Assembly: GCF_019112525.1 (NCBI RefSeq)
Contig: NZ_CP077800.1
Span: 3,286,001 to 3,350,000 of the forward strand
From: Modestobacter sp. L9-4
GTDB taxonomy: Bacteria > Actinomycetota > Actinomycetes > Mycobacteriales > Geodermatophilaceae
Direction: 5' to 3'
DNA length: 64,000 nt
In this document: positions 1 through 10,175 of the stretch, piece by piece
How the letters are laid out: each line of letters starts with the position of its first letter
How positions within the stretch are numbered: position 1 is the stretch's first letter
The notes under the pieces: generated by a model
Database searches by the model: none
What the model saw: only the letters and a program-made list of their open reading frames with translations
What the model was told of the DNA's origin: nothing
Position numbers and translations under genes: made by a program

Positions 1-1164
1 GGCACCAGCCTCGCCAACGACGAGGAGGTGCTCAAGCCGCAGCTCGACGCCTTCACCGCCCAGACCGGGATCAAGGTCGACGTCGAGGTCGTGCCGTGGT
101 CGGACCTGCTCAACCGGATCCTGGCCGCCACCGCCTCCGGCGAGGGCCCCGACGTGCTCAACATCGGCAACACCTGGTCGGCCTCCCTGCAGGCCACCGG
201 CGCGCTCACCCCCTTCGACGACGCGACGATGGCCCAGATCGGCGGCGCCGACCGGTTCCTCGCCGGCAGCCTCGCCGCCACCGGTGCCGAGGGCCAGCCG
301 CCCACCGCCGTCCCGCTGTACTCGCTGGCCTACGGGCTCTACTACAACAAGAAGATGTTCGCCGAGGCCGGCATCACCGAGCCCCCCTCCAGCTGGGAGG
401 AGCTCGTCGAGGACGGCAAGAAGCTGACCACCCCGGACCACTGGGGCATGTCGATCGAGGGCGGCAGCGTGTCGGAGAACATCCACAACGTCTTCGTCTT
501 CTCCGAGCAGCAGGGCGGCTCGTTCTTCGACGACGGTGGCAAGCCGACCTTCGACACCCCGGAGAACGTCGCCGGGATCAAGCAGTACCTGGACCTGGTC
601 CAGGAGGACAAGATCACCAACCCCAGCAACGCCGAGTACGCCAACGGCACCGAGGCGCTGGCCGACTTCGCCTCCGGCAAGAGCGCCATGGTGATGTGGC
701 AGGCCGCGGCCGGGTCGCTGGACCAGCTGGGCATGGACGCCGCCGACATCGGGGTGGCGCCGATCCCGGCCCCCACCGGCGCCGAGGACGTCGCCAGCAT
801 CGTCGCCGGCATCAACCTCGCGGTGTTCGACAGCACCGACCACAAGCAGCAGGCCCTGGACTTCGTGAAGTTCATGACCAGCACGCCGACGCAGATCTCG
901 CTGAACAAGACCTACGGCTCGCTGCCGGCCGTGCAGGAGGCCTACACCGACCCGGCCTTCCAGACCGAGGCGGTCGAGACCTTCAAGGGCATCCTCGACG
1001 ACAAGGCCGTGCCGATGCCCGCGGTGGCCGAGGAGAGCCAGTTCGAGACCCTCGTCGGCACCGCGGTGAAGAACATGCTGGCCCAGGCGGCCAGCGGCAC
1101 CGTCGTCACCGAGCAGGCGATCAGCGAGCAGCTGGACGCCGCGCAGCAGCAGCTCGGCGGGTGA
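1..1164 (+). CDS. Sugar ABC transporter substrate-binding protein (5' partial)
   Basis: Extracellular solute-binding protein (SBP family 1) of a carbohydrate ABC importer; it would capture an oligosaccharide outside the membrane and hand it to the two permeases encoded next. The reading frame is already open at base 1, so the signal peptide and lipobox lie off the window. The visible 387 codons cover most of a normal 400-430 residue protein, with typical sugar-SBP segments (VLNIGNTW, PLYSLAYGLYYNKKMF, SAMVMWQAA). It ends in TGA overlapping the GTG of the next gene, which suggests translational coupling. Order and content match cebE-cebF-cebG-bglC of Streptomyces, so cellobiose or another beta-glucoside is a reasonable substrate guess, but this is inferred from context only. 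Confidence 0.9.
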   Translation, partial: GTSLANDEEVLKPQLDAFTAQTGIKVDVEVVPWSDLLNRILAATASGEGPDVLNIGNTWSASLQATGALTPFDDATMAQIGGADRFLAGSLAATGAEGQPPTAVPLYSLAYGLYYNKKMFAEAGITEPPSSWEELVEDGKKLTTPDHWGMSIEGGSVSENIHNVFVFSEQQGGSFFDDGGKPTFDTPENVAGIKQYLDLVQEDKITNPSNAEYANGTEALADFASGKSAMVMWQAAAGSLDQLGMDAADIGVAPIPAPTGAEDVASIVAGINLAVFDSTDHKQQALDFVKFMTSTPTQISLNKTYGSLPAVQEAYTDPAFQTEAVETFKGILDDKAVPMPAVAEESQFETLVGTAVKNMLAQAASGTVVTEQAISEQLDAAQQQLGG

Positions 1165-2141
1165 TCACGGCCAACCCGGCGCCTGAGGCCGGGACGGAGG
1201 CCCGCACCGGCAGCACGCCGGTGCGGGCCCCCCGCCGCCGCAAGAAGCGGCAGCTGCTGCCCTACCTGCTGCTGCTGCCCGTCGTCGTCGCCGAGCTGCT
1301 GATCCACATCGTCCCGATGTTCATCGGGGTCGGGATGAGCTTCCTGGGCCTCACCCAGTTCTTCATCCGGAACTGGACGAAGGCCCCCGGGGCGGGGCTG
1401 GACAACTACCGGTTCGTCCTGCAGTTCGACGAGGCGTCGGGCAAGGCCCTGCTGCACTCGTTCTGGACGACGATCCAGTTCACCGTGATCGTGCTGGCGC
1501 TGTCCTGGGCGCTGGCGATGGCCGCGGCGGTGTGGACCCAGCACGCCTTCCGCGGCCGCGGCCTGGTGCGCACGATCTTCCTCATCCCGTACGCGCTGCC
1601 GGTGTTCGCCTCGGTGATCACCTGGTCGTTCATGCTCCAGCGCGACAACGGGATGGTGAACCACGTCCTGGTCGACCAGCTGCACCTCACCGACGAGCGG
1701 CCGTTCTGGCTGATCGGCGACCACAGCTTCTGGGCGCTGATCGTGGTCGAGGTCTGGCGGCTGTGGCCCTTCGCCTTCCTCGCCCTGACCGCCGGCATGT
1801 CCTCCATCCCGGCCGAGCAGTACGAGGCGGCGGCCATCGACGGCGCCGGGGTGCTGCGCTCGGTGCGCTTCGTGACGCTGCCGAACCTGCGCAGCGTCAA
1901 CCAGGTGCTGCTGCTGGTGCTGTTCCTGTGGACCTTCAACGAGTTCACGGTGCCGTACACGTTCTTCGGGAAGTCGGCGCCGGAGCAGGCGGACCTGATC
2001 TCGATGCACATCTACCAGAACTCGTTCGTGACCTGGAACTTCGGCACCGGGTCGGCGATGAGCGTGCTGCTCCTGCTCTTCCTGCTCGCCGTCACCGCGG
2101 TGTACCTGCTGCTGACGCGGAAGAAGGACGTCGATGCGTGA
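1161..2141 (+). CDS. Carbohydrate ABC transporter permease (MalF-type)
   Basis: Inner-membrane permease of the sugar importer, 326 residues. The GTG start overlaps the preceding TGA by 4 bp (GTGA). A basic cytoplasmic N-terminus (RRRKKR, near residue 27) is followed by about six hydrophobic segments. The EAA loop that docks the ATPase is clear in the last third (EAAAIDGAG followed by RFVTLPNL). It pairs with the following permease as a heterodimer. No ATPase is encoded nearby; in actinobacteria such importers usually share a single MsiK-type ATPase encoded elsewhere, which is family knowledge rather than something seen here. Confidence 0.93.
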   Translation: MITANPAPEAGTEARTGSTPVRAPRRRKKRQLLPYLLLLPVVVAELLIHIVPMFIGVGMSFLGLTQFFIRNWTKAPGAGLDNYRFVLQFDEASGKALLHSFWTTIQFTVIVLALSWALAMAAAVWTQHAFRGRGLVRTIFLIPYALPVFASVITWSFMLQRDNGMVNHVLVDQLHLTDERPFWLIGDHSFWALIVVEVWRLWPFAFLALTAGMSSIPAEQYEAAAIDGAGVLRSVRFVTLPNLRSVNQVLLLVLFLWTFNEFTVPYTFFGKSAPEQADLISMHIYQNSFVTWNFGTGSAMSVLLLLFLLAVTAVYLLLTRKKDVDA

Positions 2142-2973
2142 GCCGCGGTGGTTCGTGTGGTCGCGGCGGATCGGGCTCTCGTTGCTGAGCCTGTTCGCGC
2201 TGCTGCCGGTGTGGGTAATGGTCACCACGTCGCTCAAGCCGCTGGGCGACGTCCAGGGGGAGTTCCGCTGGTTCCCCTCCACGGTCACCCTCGACGCCTT
2301 CGTCGAGATGTGGCGCACCATCCCGCTGGGCCGCTACTTCCTCAACAGCCTGGTCGTGTCGCTGACCGCCTCGGTGGCCTCGGTCGCCCTGGCGCTGCTG
2401 GCCGCCTACGCGGTGAGCAGGTACCGGTTCCGCGGCCGCCAGCTGTTCTCGGTGACGGTGCTGTCGACCCAGATGTTCCCCGGGATCCTGTTCCTGCTGC
2501 CGCTGTTCGTGATCTTCGTGAACCTCGGCCAGCAGCTGGGCATCGACCTCTACGGCAGCCGGCCGGGGCTGATCATCACCTACCTGACCTTCACGCTGCC
2601 GTTCTCCGTCTGGATGCTCGTGGGCTACCTGGACTCGGTGCCCCGCGAGCTGGACGAGGCGGCCGCCGTCGACGGCAACGGCCCGATGGGCGCGTTCTTC
2701 CGGGTGGTCATCCCGGCCGCGGTGCCCGGCATCGTCGCCGTCCTGATCTACGCGTTCATGACCGCCTGGGGCGAGGTGCTGTTCGCCTCGGTGCTGACCG
2801 ACGAGTCGACCCGCACCCTCGCCGTGGGCCTGCAGGGCTACGCGACCCAGAACAACGTCTACTGGAACCAGATCATGGCCGCCTCGCTCACCGTGAGCGC
2901 ACCGGTCGTCGTCGGGTTCCTCCTGCTGCAGCGCTACCTCGTCGCCGGTCTCACGGCCGGCTCGGTGAAGTGA
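2134..2973 (+). CDS. Carbohydrate ABC transporter permease (MalG-type)
   Basis: Second permease subunit of the sugar importer, 279 residues, about six membrane spans. The ATG start lies inside the end of the upstream permease gene (8-bp overlap), so the two are very likely translationally coupled. The EAA loop is present ([12 protein letters not shown], then RVVIP), as expected for binding the ATPase. N-terminal residues up to SLKP and the C-terminal [16 protein letters not shown] tail are typical of the MalG/CebG side of the family. It forms the translocation pore with the MalF-type partner. Confidence 0.94.
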   Translation: MREPRWFVWSRRIGLSLLSLFALLPVWVMVTTSLKPLGDVQGEFRWFPSTVTLDAFVEMWRTIPLGRYFLNSLVVSLTASVASVALALLAAYAVSRYRFRGRQLFSVTVLSTQMFPGILFLLPLFVIFVNLGQQLGIDLYGSRPGLIITYLTFTLPFSVWMLVGYLDSVPRELDEAAAVDGNGPMGAFFRVVIPAAVPGIVAVLIYAFMTAWGEVLFASVLTDESTRTLAVGLQGYATQNNVYWNQIMAASLTVSAPVVVGFLLLQRYLVAGLTAGSVK

Positions 2974-2981
2974 GGAACCCC

Positions 2982-4322
<1,341 letters not shown>

Positions 4323-4386
4323 CCTCCTCCCGCCCTCGTGCGTCCCCGCCCGTCGTCGTCCCCCCGGACGGCGGCGGGCGGTGGCG

Positions 4387-4617
4387 TCACTGGACGGTGT
4401 CGCGGTTCTGCACGTGCTCGCTCAGCTGGGGTGCCGCACCGGCCGGGCAGGGCCCGGCAGCCGCGGTGCTGGTGCGCGCCCAGCACAGCCGGCAGAGGTG
4501 GACGGGGTCGGGCGGGAGCAGCGGGTGCCCGCCCAGCGGTCGCACCTCGACCCACCCCACGGCGGCCGCGGCGTCGGTCACCTCCGCGCACTGGTCGCAG
4601 CGGAACTGCACGCTCAT
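4387..4617 (-). CDS. Small zinc-ribbon-like hypothetical protein
   Basis: A 76-residue protein with two CxxC knuckles: Cys-Asp-Gln-Cys near the start (residues 7-10) and Cys-Arg-Leu-Cys in the second half, separated by about 33 residues. That is the spacing of a single zinc ribbon. A GGGAGGG ribosome-binding sequence lies 8 bases upstream of the ATG, which supports real translation. It faces away from the beta-glucosidase. No enzymatic motif is visible. Function unknown; a metal-binding or protein-protein adaptor role is only a guess. Confidence 0.55.
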   Translation of the reverse strand: MSVQFRCDQCAEVTDAAAAVGWVEVRPLGGHPLLPPDPVHLCRLCWARTSTAAAGPCPAGAAPQLSEHVQNRDTVQ

Positions 4618-4692
4618 CGGTACGGCCCTCCCACGAGGGACGTCGTCGGCCCTCGGGCTCCAGGGTGCCCCGCTGAGGGCGGTGACGCAGCC

Positions 4693-4806
4693 TCAGGCCA
4701 GCGGCAGCAGCTCGGCCAGCTCGGCCTCGAACCACCCGGCGCCCAGGTCGTCGACCTCGTGGATCTCCAGCTCGGCCAGCAGGGCGTGCGCGGTGTCGAT
4801 GTCCAT
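4693..4806 (-). CDS. Hypothetical acidic micropeptide (37 aa)
   Basis: Possible 37-residue acidic peptide (begins MDIDTAHALLAELEIHEVDD, ends LLPLA), amphipathic and rich in Leu and Glu. The frame can be extended upstream, but the extra residues are Arg/Pro-rich and look like non-coding translation, so the ATG at 4806 is the sensible start. The ribosome-binding site is weak (AGGG about 10 bases upstream). It lies 75 bp upstream of, and on the same strand as, the zinc-ribbon gene, so the two could be co-transcribed. No family recognised. Confidence 0.35.
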   Translation of the reverse strand: MDIDTAHALLAELEIHEVDDLGAGWFEAELAELLPLA

Positions 4807-4880
4807 GTCCCGACCCTGCGGGCCGGACCTGCAGCCCAGCGCCAGCCGACCGCAAGACCTCCGCAAGACCGGTTGCCGGT

Positions 4881-4905
4881 GTGAGGGCGCCGGGCGGCGC
4901 CTCAC
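4881..4905. repeat. Inverted repeat in the divergent gap before the GGDEF-EAL gene
   Basis: GTGAGGGCGCCG and CGGCGCCTCAC form a hairpin or operator-like palindrome with one unpaired G. It lies between the leftward micropeptide gene and the rightward PAS-GGDEF-EAL gene, about 110 bp before the latter. Because the flanking genes diverge, an operator is more likely than a terminator. Confidence 0.35.
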
Positions 4906-5018
4906 CCTTTACGGTTCCCCCCAGGGGACGGCGGTGCAGCACTCGCCGCCGTTGCCGATGACTCCTGGACACGGGACGCGCCAGCCGGCCGCCCGGACAT
5001 CCAGCACAGGGGGTGCAC

Positions 5019-6791
5019 GTGGCGCGAGGAACGGTCCGGCCGCAGCTGCCCCGCGACGTCGCGACCGGCGAGGTCGCCGAGCGGGCGCACGCGGACCTGG
5101 TGGCCGGCGTCCTGGACGCCCTGCCCTCACCCACCGTGCTCATCGACGCCGACGGCACGATGCTGCTGGTCAACTCCGCCTGGCGGGCCTCCGGCGACCT
5201 GCTGGCCGACGACCGGCTGCGGGTCGGCGTCGGCGACAACTACTTCGACGTCATGCTCAGCCTGGCCGACGACGACGCCAACCGCAGCCGTGTCTCCGAG
5301 CTGCGCGCACTGGCCGCCGGCGAGCGCTCCCTGGTCGCCGTCGACTACAGCCTGCGCACCGTCGCGGGACTGCGCTGGTTCCACCTGCAGGCCTCCCGCG
5401 CCGACGAGTCCGGCCGGGTGGTGGTGACCCACACCGACGTCACCTCCCGGGTCGCGGCCGAGCAGGCCTCGGACCGGCGCGCCCGGCACGACCACCTCAC
5501 CGACCTGCCCAACCGCGCCCACCTGCACGAGCTCATCGACGCCGAGCTGCACCGGCCCGGCCGCGGCCCGGTGAGCGTGCTGTTCCTCGACGCCGACGGC
5601 TTCAAGGACGTCAACGACACCCTCGGCCACGAGGTCGGCGACCAGTTGCTGCGCGAGCTCGCCGCCCGGCTCAGCGGCAGCACCCGCACCCTGGACACCG
5701 TCGGGCGCCTCGGCGGCGACGAGTTCGTCGTGCTGTGCCGCGACTGCGACGTCGAGGGCGCGGTCGCCCTGGCCGAGCGGTTCCAGCGCACCTTCGACGA
5801 GCCCTTCGACCTCGGGGAGCGCTCCACCCGGCTCACCGTGAGCATCGGCGTGGCCGGCGCGCCCGCCGTCGCCGAGGGGCTGCGCTCCACCGACCTGGTC
5901 CGCGACGCCGACCTGGCGATGTACGCGGCGAAGGCGGCCGGCCGCAACCGGGTCCGGGTGTTCAGCCCCGACCTGCGCTCGGCGGTCGAGCAGCGCGTGC
6001 TGGTGGCTGCCGAGCTCCGCGAGGCCATCGAGTCCGACCAGCTGGTGCTGCACTACCAGCCGGTGCTCCACCTGCCCACCGGCGAGGTGACCGGCGTCGA
6101 GGCGCTCGTGCGCTGGCAGCACCCCACCCGCGGGCTGCTCGCGCCGTGCGACTTCATCCCGCTGGCCGAGCAGTACGGCATCGTCGTCCCGTTGACCCGG
6201 TGGGTGCTGGCCGACGCCGCCCGGCAGAACGTCGAGTGGGAGCGGGCCGGGATGCCGCTGATCACCGGCGTCAACATCAGCGCCGCCCACTTCGCCACCG
6301 GCACCCTGGTCGCCGACGTCCTCGACGCCCTCACCGAGGCCGGCCTGGCGCCGGAGCGGCTGCTGCTCGAGCTGACCGAGACCAGCGTCGCGGAGGACCC
6401 GCTGCGGGCCGCCGCCCAGTTCGCCCAGCTGCGCATCGCCGGCGTCGAGGTGTCGATCGACGACTTCGGCAGCGGCTTCTCCTCCCTCAGCCAGCTGGTC
6501 TCCATCCCGGCCGGGGTGCTCAAGATGGACCGCAGCCTCATCGCCGCCACCTCCTCCCGGCGCAGCGAGTCCGCCGCGGCCATCGCCGCCGTCGTCGGCC
6601 TGGCCTCGGCCTGCGGCATGCGCAGCCTGGCCGAGGGCGTCGAGACCGCCGACCAGCTCGCCCTGGTCACCGAGCTCGGCTGCGCCTACGCGCAGGGGTA
6701 CTTCATCGCCCGCCCCATGCCGGCCGCCGACGTCCCCGGCTGGCTGGCCGGCCACCGCCCCGACGCCGTCCTGAGCACCCAGCCGGCCTGA
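5019..6791 (+). CDS. PAS-GGDEF-EAL protein (c-di-GMP turnover)
   Basis: Cytoplasmic bifunctional signalling protein of about 590 residues: PAS sensor (about 25-145, ending in a VTHTDVTSR linker), diguanylate cyclase domain with an intact GGDEF at 232-236 preceded by the DHLTDLPNRA motif, then a phosphodiesterase domain with an intact EAL (361-363), the LTETS segment and the DDFGSGFSSL metal/loop motif. Both catalytic signatures look complete, so it may both make and degrade c-di-GMP, or use one domain as a regulator. No membrane segment. Start: GTG at 5019 has AGGGGG five to seven bases upstream; an in-frame GTG at 5013 overlaps that sequence and is less likely. Monocistronic, with a 46-bp gap to the next gene. 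Confidence 0.92.
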   Translation: MARGTVRPQLPRDVATGEVAERAHADLVAGVLDALPSPTVLIDADGTMLLVNSAWRASGDLLADDRLRVGVGDNYFDVMLSLADDDANRSRVSELRALAAGERSLVAVDYSLRTVAGLRWFHLQASRADESGRVVVTHTDVTSRVAAEQASDRRARHDHLTDLPNRAHLHELIDAELHRPGRGPVSVLFLDADGFKDVNDTLGHEVGDQLLRELAARLSGSTRTLDTVGRLGGDEFVVLCRDCDVEGAVALAERFQRTFDEPFDLGERSTRLTVSIGVAGAPAVAEGLRSTDLVRDADLAMYAAKAAGRNRVRVFSPDLRSAVEQRVLVAAELREAIESDQLVLHYQPVLHLPTGEVTGVEALVRWQHPTRGLLAPCDFIPLAEQYGIVVPLTRWVLADAARQNVEWERAGMPLITGVNISAAHFATGTLVADVLDALTEAGLAPERLLLELTETSVAEDPLRAAAQFAQLRIAGVEVSIDDFGSGFSSLSQLVSIPAGVLKMDRSLIAATSSRRSESAAAIAAVVGLASACGMRSLAEGVETADQLALVTELGCAYAQGYFIARPMPAADVPGWLAGHRPDAVLSTQPA

Positions 6792-6837
6792 CCGTCCGGT
6801 TTGCCCTCGGGCGTCGACCGGACGAGGGTCCTCCGTC

Positions 6838-7839
6838 GTGCGCACGAGCCGATCGACCCCGACCCGCGTCGCCGTCCGGCTGGCCGCCGCCGGCAGCTGC
6901 GTCCTGCTGCTGACCGCCGGTTGCGGGGGAGGCGGGGACGACGCCACGCTGGCAGCCGCCCCGGCCCCGACGTCGGCCGCCCCGACGAGCGCCGAGCCGA
7001 CCCCCACGCCGACCCCCACGCCGACGCCGACCCCGACGCCGACCCGGGCCGAGCTGCCCGGGGGAGGCACGCAGGTGTTCCCCGACCACCGGCTGGTCGG
7101 CTTCTCCGGGGCCCCGGGCTCCGCCGCACTGGGGCCGATGACCGGTGACCTGGGCGCGGCCACGGACCGGCTGCGCGAGCAGGCCGAGCCCTACGGCGAC
7201 GGCCGCAGCGTGCTGCCGGTGTTCGAGCTCATCGCCACCACCGCGCACCCCAAGCCCGGGCCCAACGGCACCTATGCCACCGCCGCCGACGACGAGACCG
7301 TCCAGGCCTACCTCGACGCCGCCCGCGCCGCCGGCGGCGTCCTGCTGCTGGGCATCCAGCCCGGCACCGGCGACTTCCTGCCCGCCGTCCAGCACTACGA
7401 GCGGTGGCTGGTCGAGCCCGACGTCGGGGTGGCGCTGGACCCGGAGTGGGCCGTCGACCCCGGGGAGGTGCCGGGCGACGTCTTCGGCGCCACCACCGGT
7501 GCCGAGCTCGACGGGGTCTCGGCCTACCTCGACGGGCTGGTCACCGAGCACCGGCTGCCGCAGAAGGTGATGCTGTATCACCAGCTGCACGCCGACATCG
7601 TCTCCGGCGTCGAGGCCCTGGTCGACCGGCCCGGGGTCGCGGTGGTCAAGAGCGTCGACGGCATCGGCGCCGCCGCGGACAAGGTCGGCACGTACGAGCG
7701 GGTGATGGCCGGGACGCCGTCGTTCGTGCACGCCGGGTTCAAGCTCTTCTACGAGGAGGACACCCGCTCGGGACCGCTGATGACCCCCGAGGAGGTCCTC
7801 GCCCTGGACCCCCAGCCGGAGTACGTGCTGTACGAGTGA
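6838..7839 (+). CDS. PT-repeat lipoprotein of unknown function
   Basis: 333-residue exported lipoprotein: basic N-terminus, hydrophobic core and lipobox LTAGC with lipid-modified Cys29, then a low-complexity Pro-Thr linker (roughly residues 54-70), then a folded domain of about 260 residues. The domain carries conserved-looking segments (VLLLGIQPG, VALDPEWAV, KVMLYHQL, FKLFYEEDT) that suggest a TIM-barrel-like hydrolase fold with several acidic residues at strand ends. I cannot name the family with confidence. The PT linker should hold the domain away from the membrane or across peptidoglycan. GTG start with GAGGG 9 bases upstream. Confidence 0.8.
   Translation: MRTSRSTPTRVAVRLAAAGSCVLLLTAGCGGGGDDATLAAAPAPTSAAPTSAEPTPTPTPTPTPTPTPTRAELPGGGTQVFPDHRLVGFSGAPGSAALGPMTGDLGAATDRLREQAEPYGDGRSVLPVFELIATTAHPKPGPNGTYATAADDETVQAYLDAARAAGGVLLLGIQPGTGDFLPAVQHYERWLVEPDVGVALDPEWAVDPGEVPGDVFGATTGAELDGVSAYLDGLVTEHRLPQKVMLYHQLHADIVSGVEALVDRPGVAVVKSVDGIGAAADKVGTYERVMAGTPSFVHAGFKLFYEEDTRSGPLMTPEEVLALDPQPEYVLYE
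6998..7050 (+). repeat. CCGACSCCSACG minisatellite encoding a Pro-Thr linker
   Basis: About eight tandem 6-bp Pro-Thr codon pairs (CCSACS) inside the lipoprotein gene. Such tracts change length by replication slippage, which would alter the reach of the exported domain without a frameshift because the unit is a multiple of three. Confidence 0.8.
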
Positions 7840-7840
7840 G

Positions 7841-8155
7841 TCAGCCGGGCTCGCCGCGCAGCTTGCGGCGGGCCACGACGACCAGGTCCACCAGCGCGAC
7901 CGCCGCCAGCACGAACAGCACCACCGCGTAGGCCGGCGAGACGTCGGAGGCCAGCGCCAGCACGCCCAGCACCGTGCACAGCACCAGGCCGAACGCGGCC
8001 AGCACCAGCCGCAGGGTCAGTGCGCTGCGGGCCGAGGCGGCGCCGCCCTCGGGCAGGGTGCGGGCCGAGTCGGGGATGCCGCGCGGGAAGTCCTCGCGCT
8101 CGTACTCGGTGAGGTCGTCGGGCGTCGAGCGGTCGTCCGGGGGTGGCGTGCTCAT
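7841..8155 (-). CDS. Small two-span membrane protein, hypothetical
   Basis: 104 residues: a hydrophilic, acidic N-terminal half (STPPPDDRSTPDDLTEYERED) followed by two transmembrane helices (LTLRLVLAAFGLVLCTVLGV and AYAVVLFVLAAVALVDLVVV) and a short basic tail. The architecture resembles small actinobacterial membrane proteins of the DUF2530/DUF3099 type, but I cannot assign it. It converges on the lipoprotein gene (1 bp between stop codons) and diverges from prfB. The ATG at 8155 is chosen because upstream residues in this frame are antisense to prfB. Confidence 0.72.
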   Translation of the reverse strand: MSTPPPDDRSTPDDLTEYEREDFPRGIPDSARTLPEGGAASARSALTLRLVLAAFGLVLCTVLGVLALASDVSPAYAVVLFVLAAVALVDLVVVARRKLRGEPG

Positions 8156-8201
8156 GTCGCGACGTCGTACCCGCTGGCGGGGCGCACTACCCTGAGCTGC
8201 T

Positions 8202-9317
8202 GTGGCTGCTGACTTCTCCGTCGTCCTGGACGCACTCGACACGACCCTGAAGTCGATCGAGGCCGTGATGCGGGTCGACGACCTGCGCCGCGAGGTGCGC
8301 GACCTCGAGGAGAAGTCCGCTGCGCCGGACCTCTGGGACAACGTCGAGGCCGCCCAGGCGCTCACCTCACGGCTGTCCTACCTGCAGGGCGACCTGCGCC
8401 GGGTCGAGGAGCTGCGCAGCCGCATCGACGACGTCGGGCTGATGCACGAGATGGCCGCCGACGAGGGCGACGAGGCCACCCTCGCCGAGACCGAGCGCGA
8501 GCTGACCAGCATCCGCACCGTGCTCGACGAGCTCGAGGTGCGCACGCTGCTGTCGGGGGAGTACGACGCCCGCGAGGCGCTGGTGACCATCCGCTCGGAG
8601 GCCGGGGGCATCGACGCCGCCGACTTCGCCGAGATGCTCATGCGGATGTACCTGCGCTGGGCCGAGCGGCACAAGTACCCGACCGAGGTCTACGACGTGT
8701 CCTACGCCGAGGAGGCCGGGATCAAGTCGGCCACCTTCGCGGTCAAGCAGCCCTACGCCTACGGCACGCTCTCCGTCGAGCAGGGCACCCACCGGCTGGT
8801 GCGCATCTCGCCCTTCGACAACCAGGGACGCCGGCAGACCTCCTTCGCCGGGGTCGAGGTGCTGCCCGTGGTCGAGACCACCGACCACGTGGAGATCCCG
8901 GAGAACGAGATCCGGGTCGACGTCTTCCGCTCCTCGGGCCCCGGTGGGCAGAGCGTGAACACCACCGACTCCGCCGTCCGGATGACCCACATCCCCACCG
9001 GCATCGTCGTGTCCTGCCAGAACGAGAAGTCCCAGATCCAGAACCGCGCCGCCGCGCTGAAGGTGCTGCAGGCGCGCCTGCTCGTCGTCCGGCAGAAGGA
9101 GGAGCGCGCCGAGATGGACGCGCTCAAGGGCGAGGGCAGCAGCTGGGGCAACCAGATGCGCTCCTACGTGCTGCACCCGTACCAGATGGTGAAGGACCTG
9201 CGCACCGAGATGGAGAGCGGCAACCCCGGCGACGTGCTGGACGGCGGCCTGGACTCCTTCATCGAGGCCGGCATCCGCTGGCGGCGTCAGCAGGAGCACG
9301 AGGCCGAGGACAACTGA
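8202..9317 (+). CDS. prfB: Peptide chain release factor 2
   Basis: RF2 terminates translation at UGA and UAA. 371 residues, full length. The SPF anticodon-like tripeptide that reads the stop codon is at 203-205 and the catalytic GGQ of peptidyl-tRNA hydrolysis is at 248-250 within [10 protein letters not shown]. The N-terminal helical domain (about 1-110) precedes the PCRF region. The frame is continuous from the GTG start; there is no in-frame UGA with a CUUU slippery site, so the autoregulatory +1 frameshift of E. coli prfB is absent. It is followed by ftsE-ftsX-smpB, a conserved actinobacterial order, here with a stem-loop element between prfB and ftsE. Confidence 0.97.
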   Translation: MAADFSVVLDALDTTLKSIEAVMRVDDLRREVRDLEEKSAAPDLWDNVEAAQALTSRLSYLQGDLRRVEELRSRIDDVGLMHEMAADEGDEATLAETERELTSIRTVLDELEVRTLLSGEYDAREALVTIRSEAGGIDAADFAEMLMRMYLRWAERHKYPTEVYDVSYAEEAGIKSATFAVKQPYAYGTLSVEQGTHRLVRISPFDNQGRRQTSFAGVEVLPVVETTDHVEIPENEIRVDVFRSSGPGGQSVNTTDSAVRMTHIPTGIVVSCQNEKSQIQNRAAALKVLQARLLVVRQKEERAEMDALKGEGSSWGNQMRSYVLHPYQMVKDLRTEMESGNPGDVLDGGLDSFIEAGIRWRRQQEHEAEDN

Positions 9318-9318
9318 T

Positions 9319-9377
9319 GAAGGGCCTCGGTGCCCCCCACGACTCGCGAGCTCGCCGCGGGGCCCTGCACCGAGGCC
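9319..9377 (+). repeat. Stop-codon-phased stem-loop element, copy A (after prfB)
   Basis: Imperfect palindrome starting exactly one base after the prfB TGA with GAAGGGCC. Outer arms GGCCTCGGTGC / GCACCGAGGCC pair perfectly (11 bp); inner C-run/G-run arms enclose the loop CTCGCGAGCTCG. Same layout as copies at 40758, 45999, 46827 and 49822. It may work as a transcription terminator, although no T-tract follows. Four other copies also lie directly behind stop codons. Confidence 0.7.
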
Positions 9378-9449
9378 GTTGAGAACAGATCCAGGGCGCG
9401 CCGGGCGAACCGGTCAGGATGAGGTGCCGGACAGGTACCGTCGTCCCTC

Positions 9450-10139
9450 GTGATCGAATTGCAACACGTCACCAAGATCTACCCGACCAGCCCCCGGCCG
9501 GCCCTGGATGACGTCTCGATGCAGATCGACAAGGGGGAGTTCGTCTTCCTCATCGGCTCCTCGGGCTCGGGCAAGTCGACCTTCCTCCGGATGCTGCTCA
9601 AGGAGGAGAACCCCACCAAGGGCGTCATCAAGGTCAACGACAAGAACCTGAACACGATGAGCAAGTGGCAGGTGCCGAAGCTGCGCCGCACCATGGGCTG
9701 CGTCTTCCAGGACTTCCGCCTGCTGCGCAACAAGACGGTGGCCGAGAACGTCGCGTTCGCCCTCGAGGTGATCAACAAGCCCTCGCGCACGATCAAGCGC
9801 GTCGTCCCCGAGGTGCTGGAGATGGTCGGCCTCGACGGCAAGGAGAGCCGGCTGCCCGGCGAGCTGTCCGGTGGTGAGCAGCAGCGGGTCGCGATCGCCC
9901 GCGCGTTCGTCAACCGCCCGCTCGTGCTGCTGGCCGACGAGCCCACCGGCAACCTCGACCCCGAGACCAGCCAGGACATCATGTTGCTGCTGGAGCGGAT
10001 CAACCGCACCGGCACCACCGTGGTCATGGCCACGCACGACTACCACATCGTCGACTCGATGCGGCGGCGCGTGATCGAGCTCAACGACGGCGTCCTCAGC
10101 CGCGACCAGAGCCGCGGCGTCTACGGGCTCGGTCGCTGA
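9450..10139 (+). CDS. ftsE: Cell division ATP-binding protein FtsE
   Basis: ABC ATPase, 229 residues, that partners FtsX at the septum and transmits ATP hydrolysis to periplasmic peptidoglycan hydrolases. Walker [10 protein letters not shown] at 36-44, Q-loop CVFQDFRLL, signature LSGGEQQR, Walker B LLADEP and the H-loop (MATHDY) are all present. The sequence starts [11 protein letters not shown] with a GTG codon at 9450, the usual FtsE start. FtsX follows 36 bp downstream in the same direction. Confidence 0.97.
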   Translation: MIELQHVTKIYPTSPRPALDDVSMQIDKGEFVFLIGSSGSGKSTFLRMLLKEENPTKGVIKVNDKNLNTMSKWQVPKLRRTMGCVFQDFRLLRNKTVAENVAFALEVINKPSRTIKRVVPEVLEMVGLDGKESRLPGELSGGEQQRVAIARAFVNRPLVLLADEPTGNLDPETSQDIMLLLERINRTGTTVVMATHDYHIVDSMRRRVIELNDGVLSRDQSRGVYGLGR

Positions 10140-10175
10140 GATGTCCCGCCTGCCGAACCACATGACAGGGAACTG

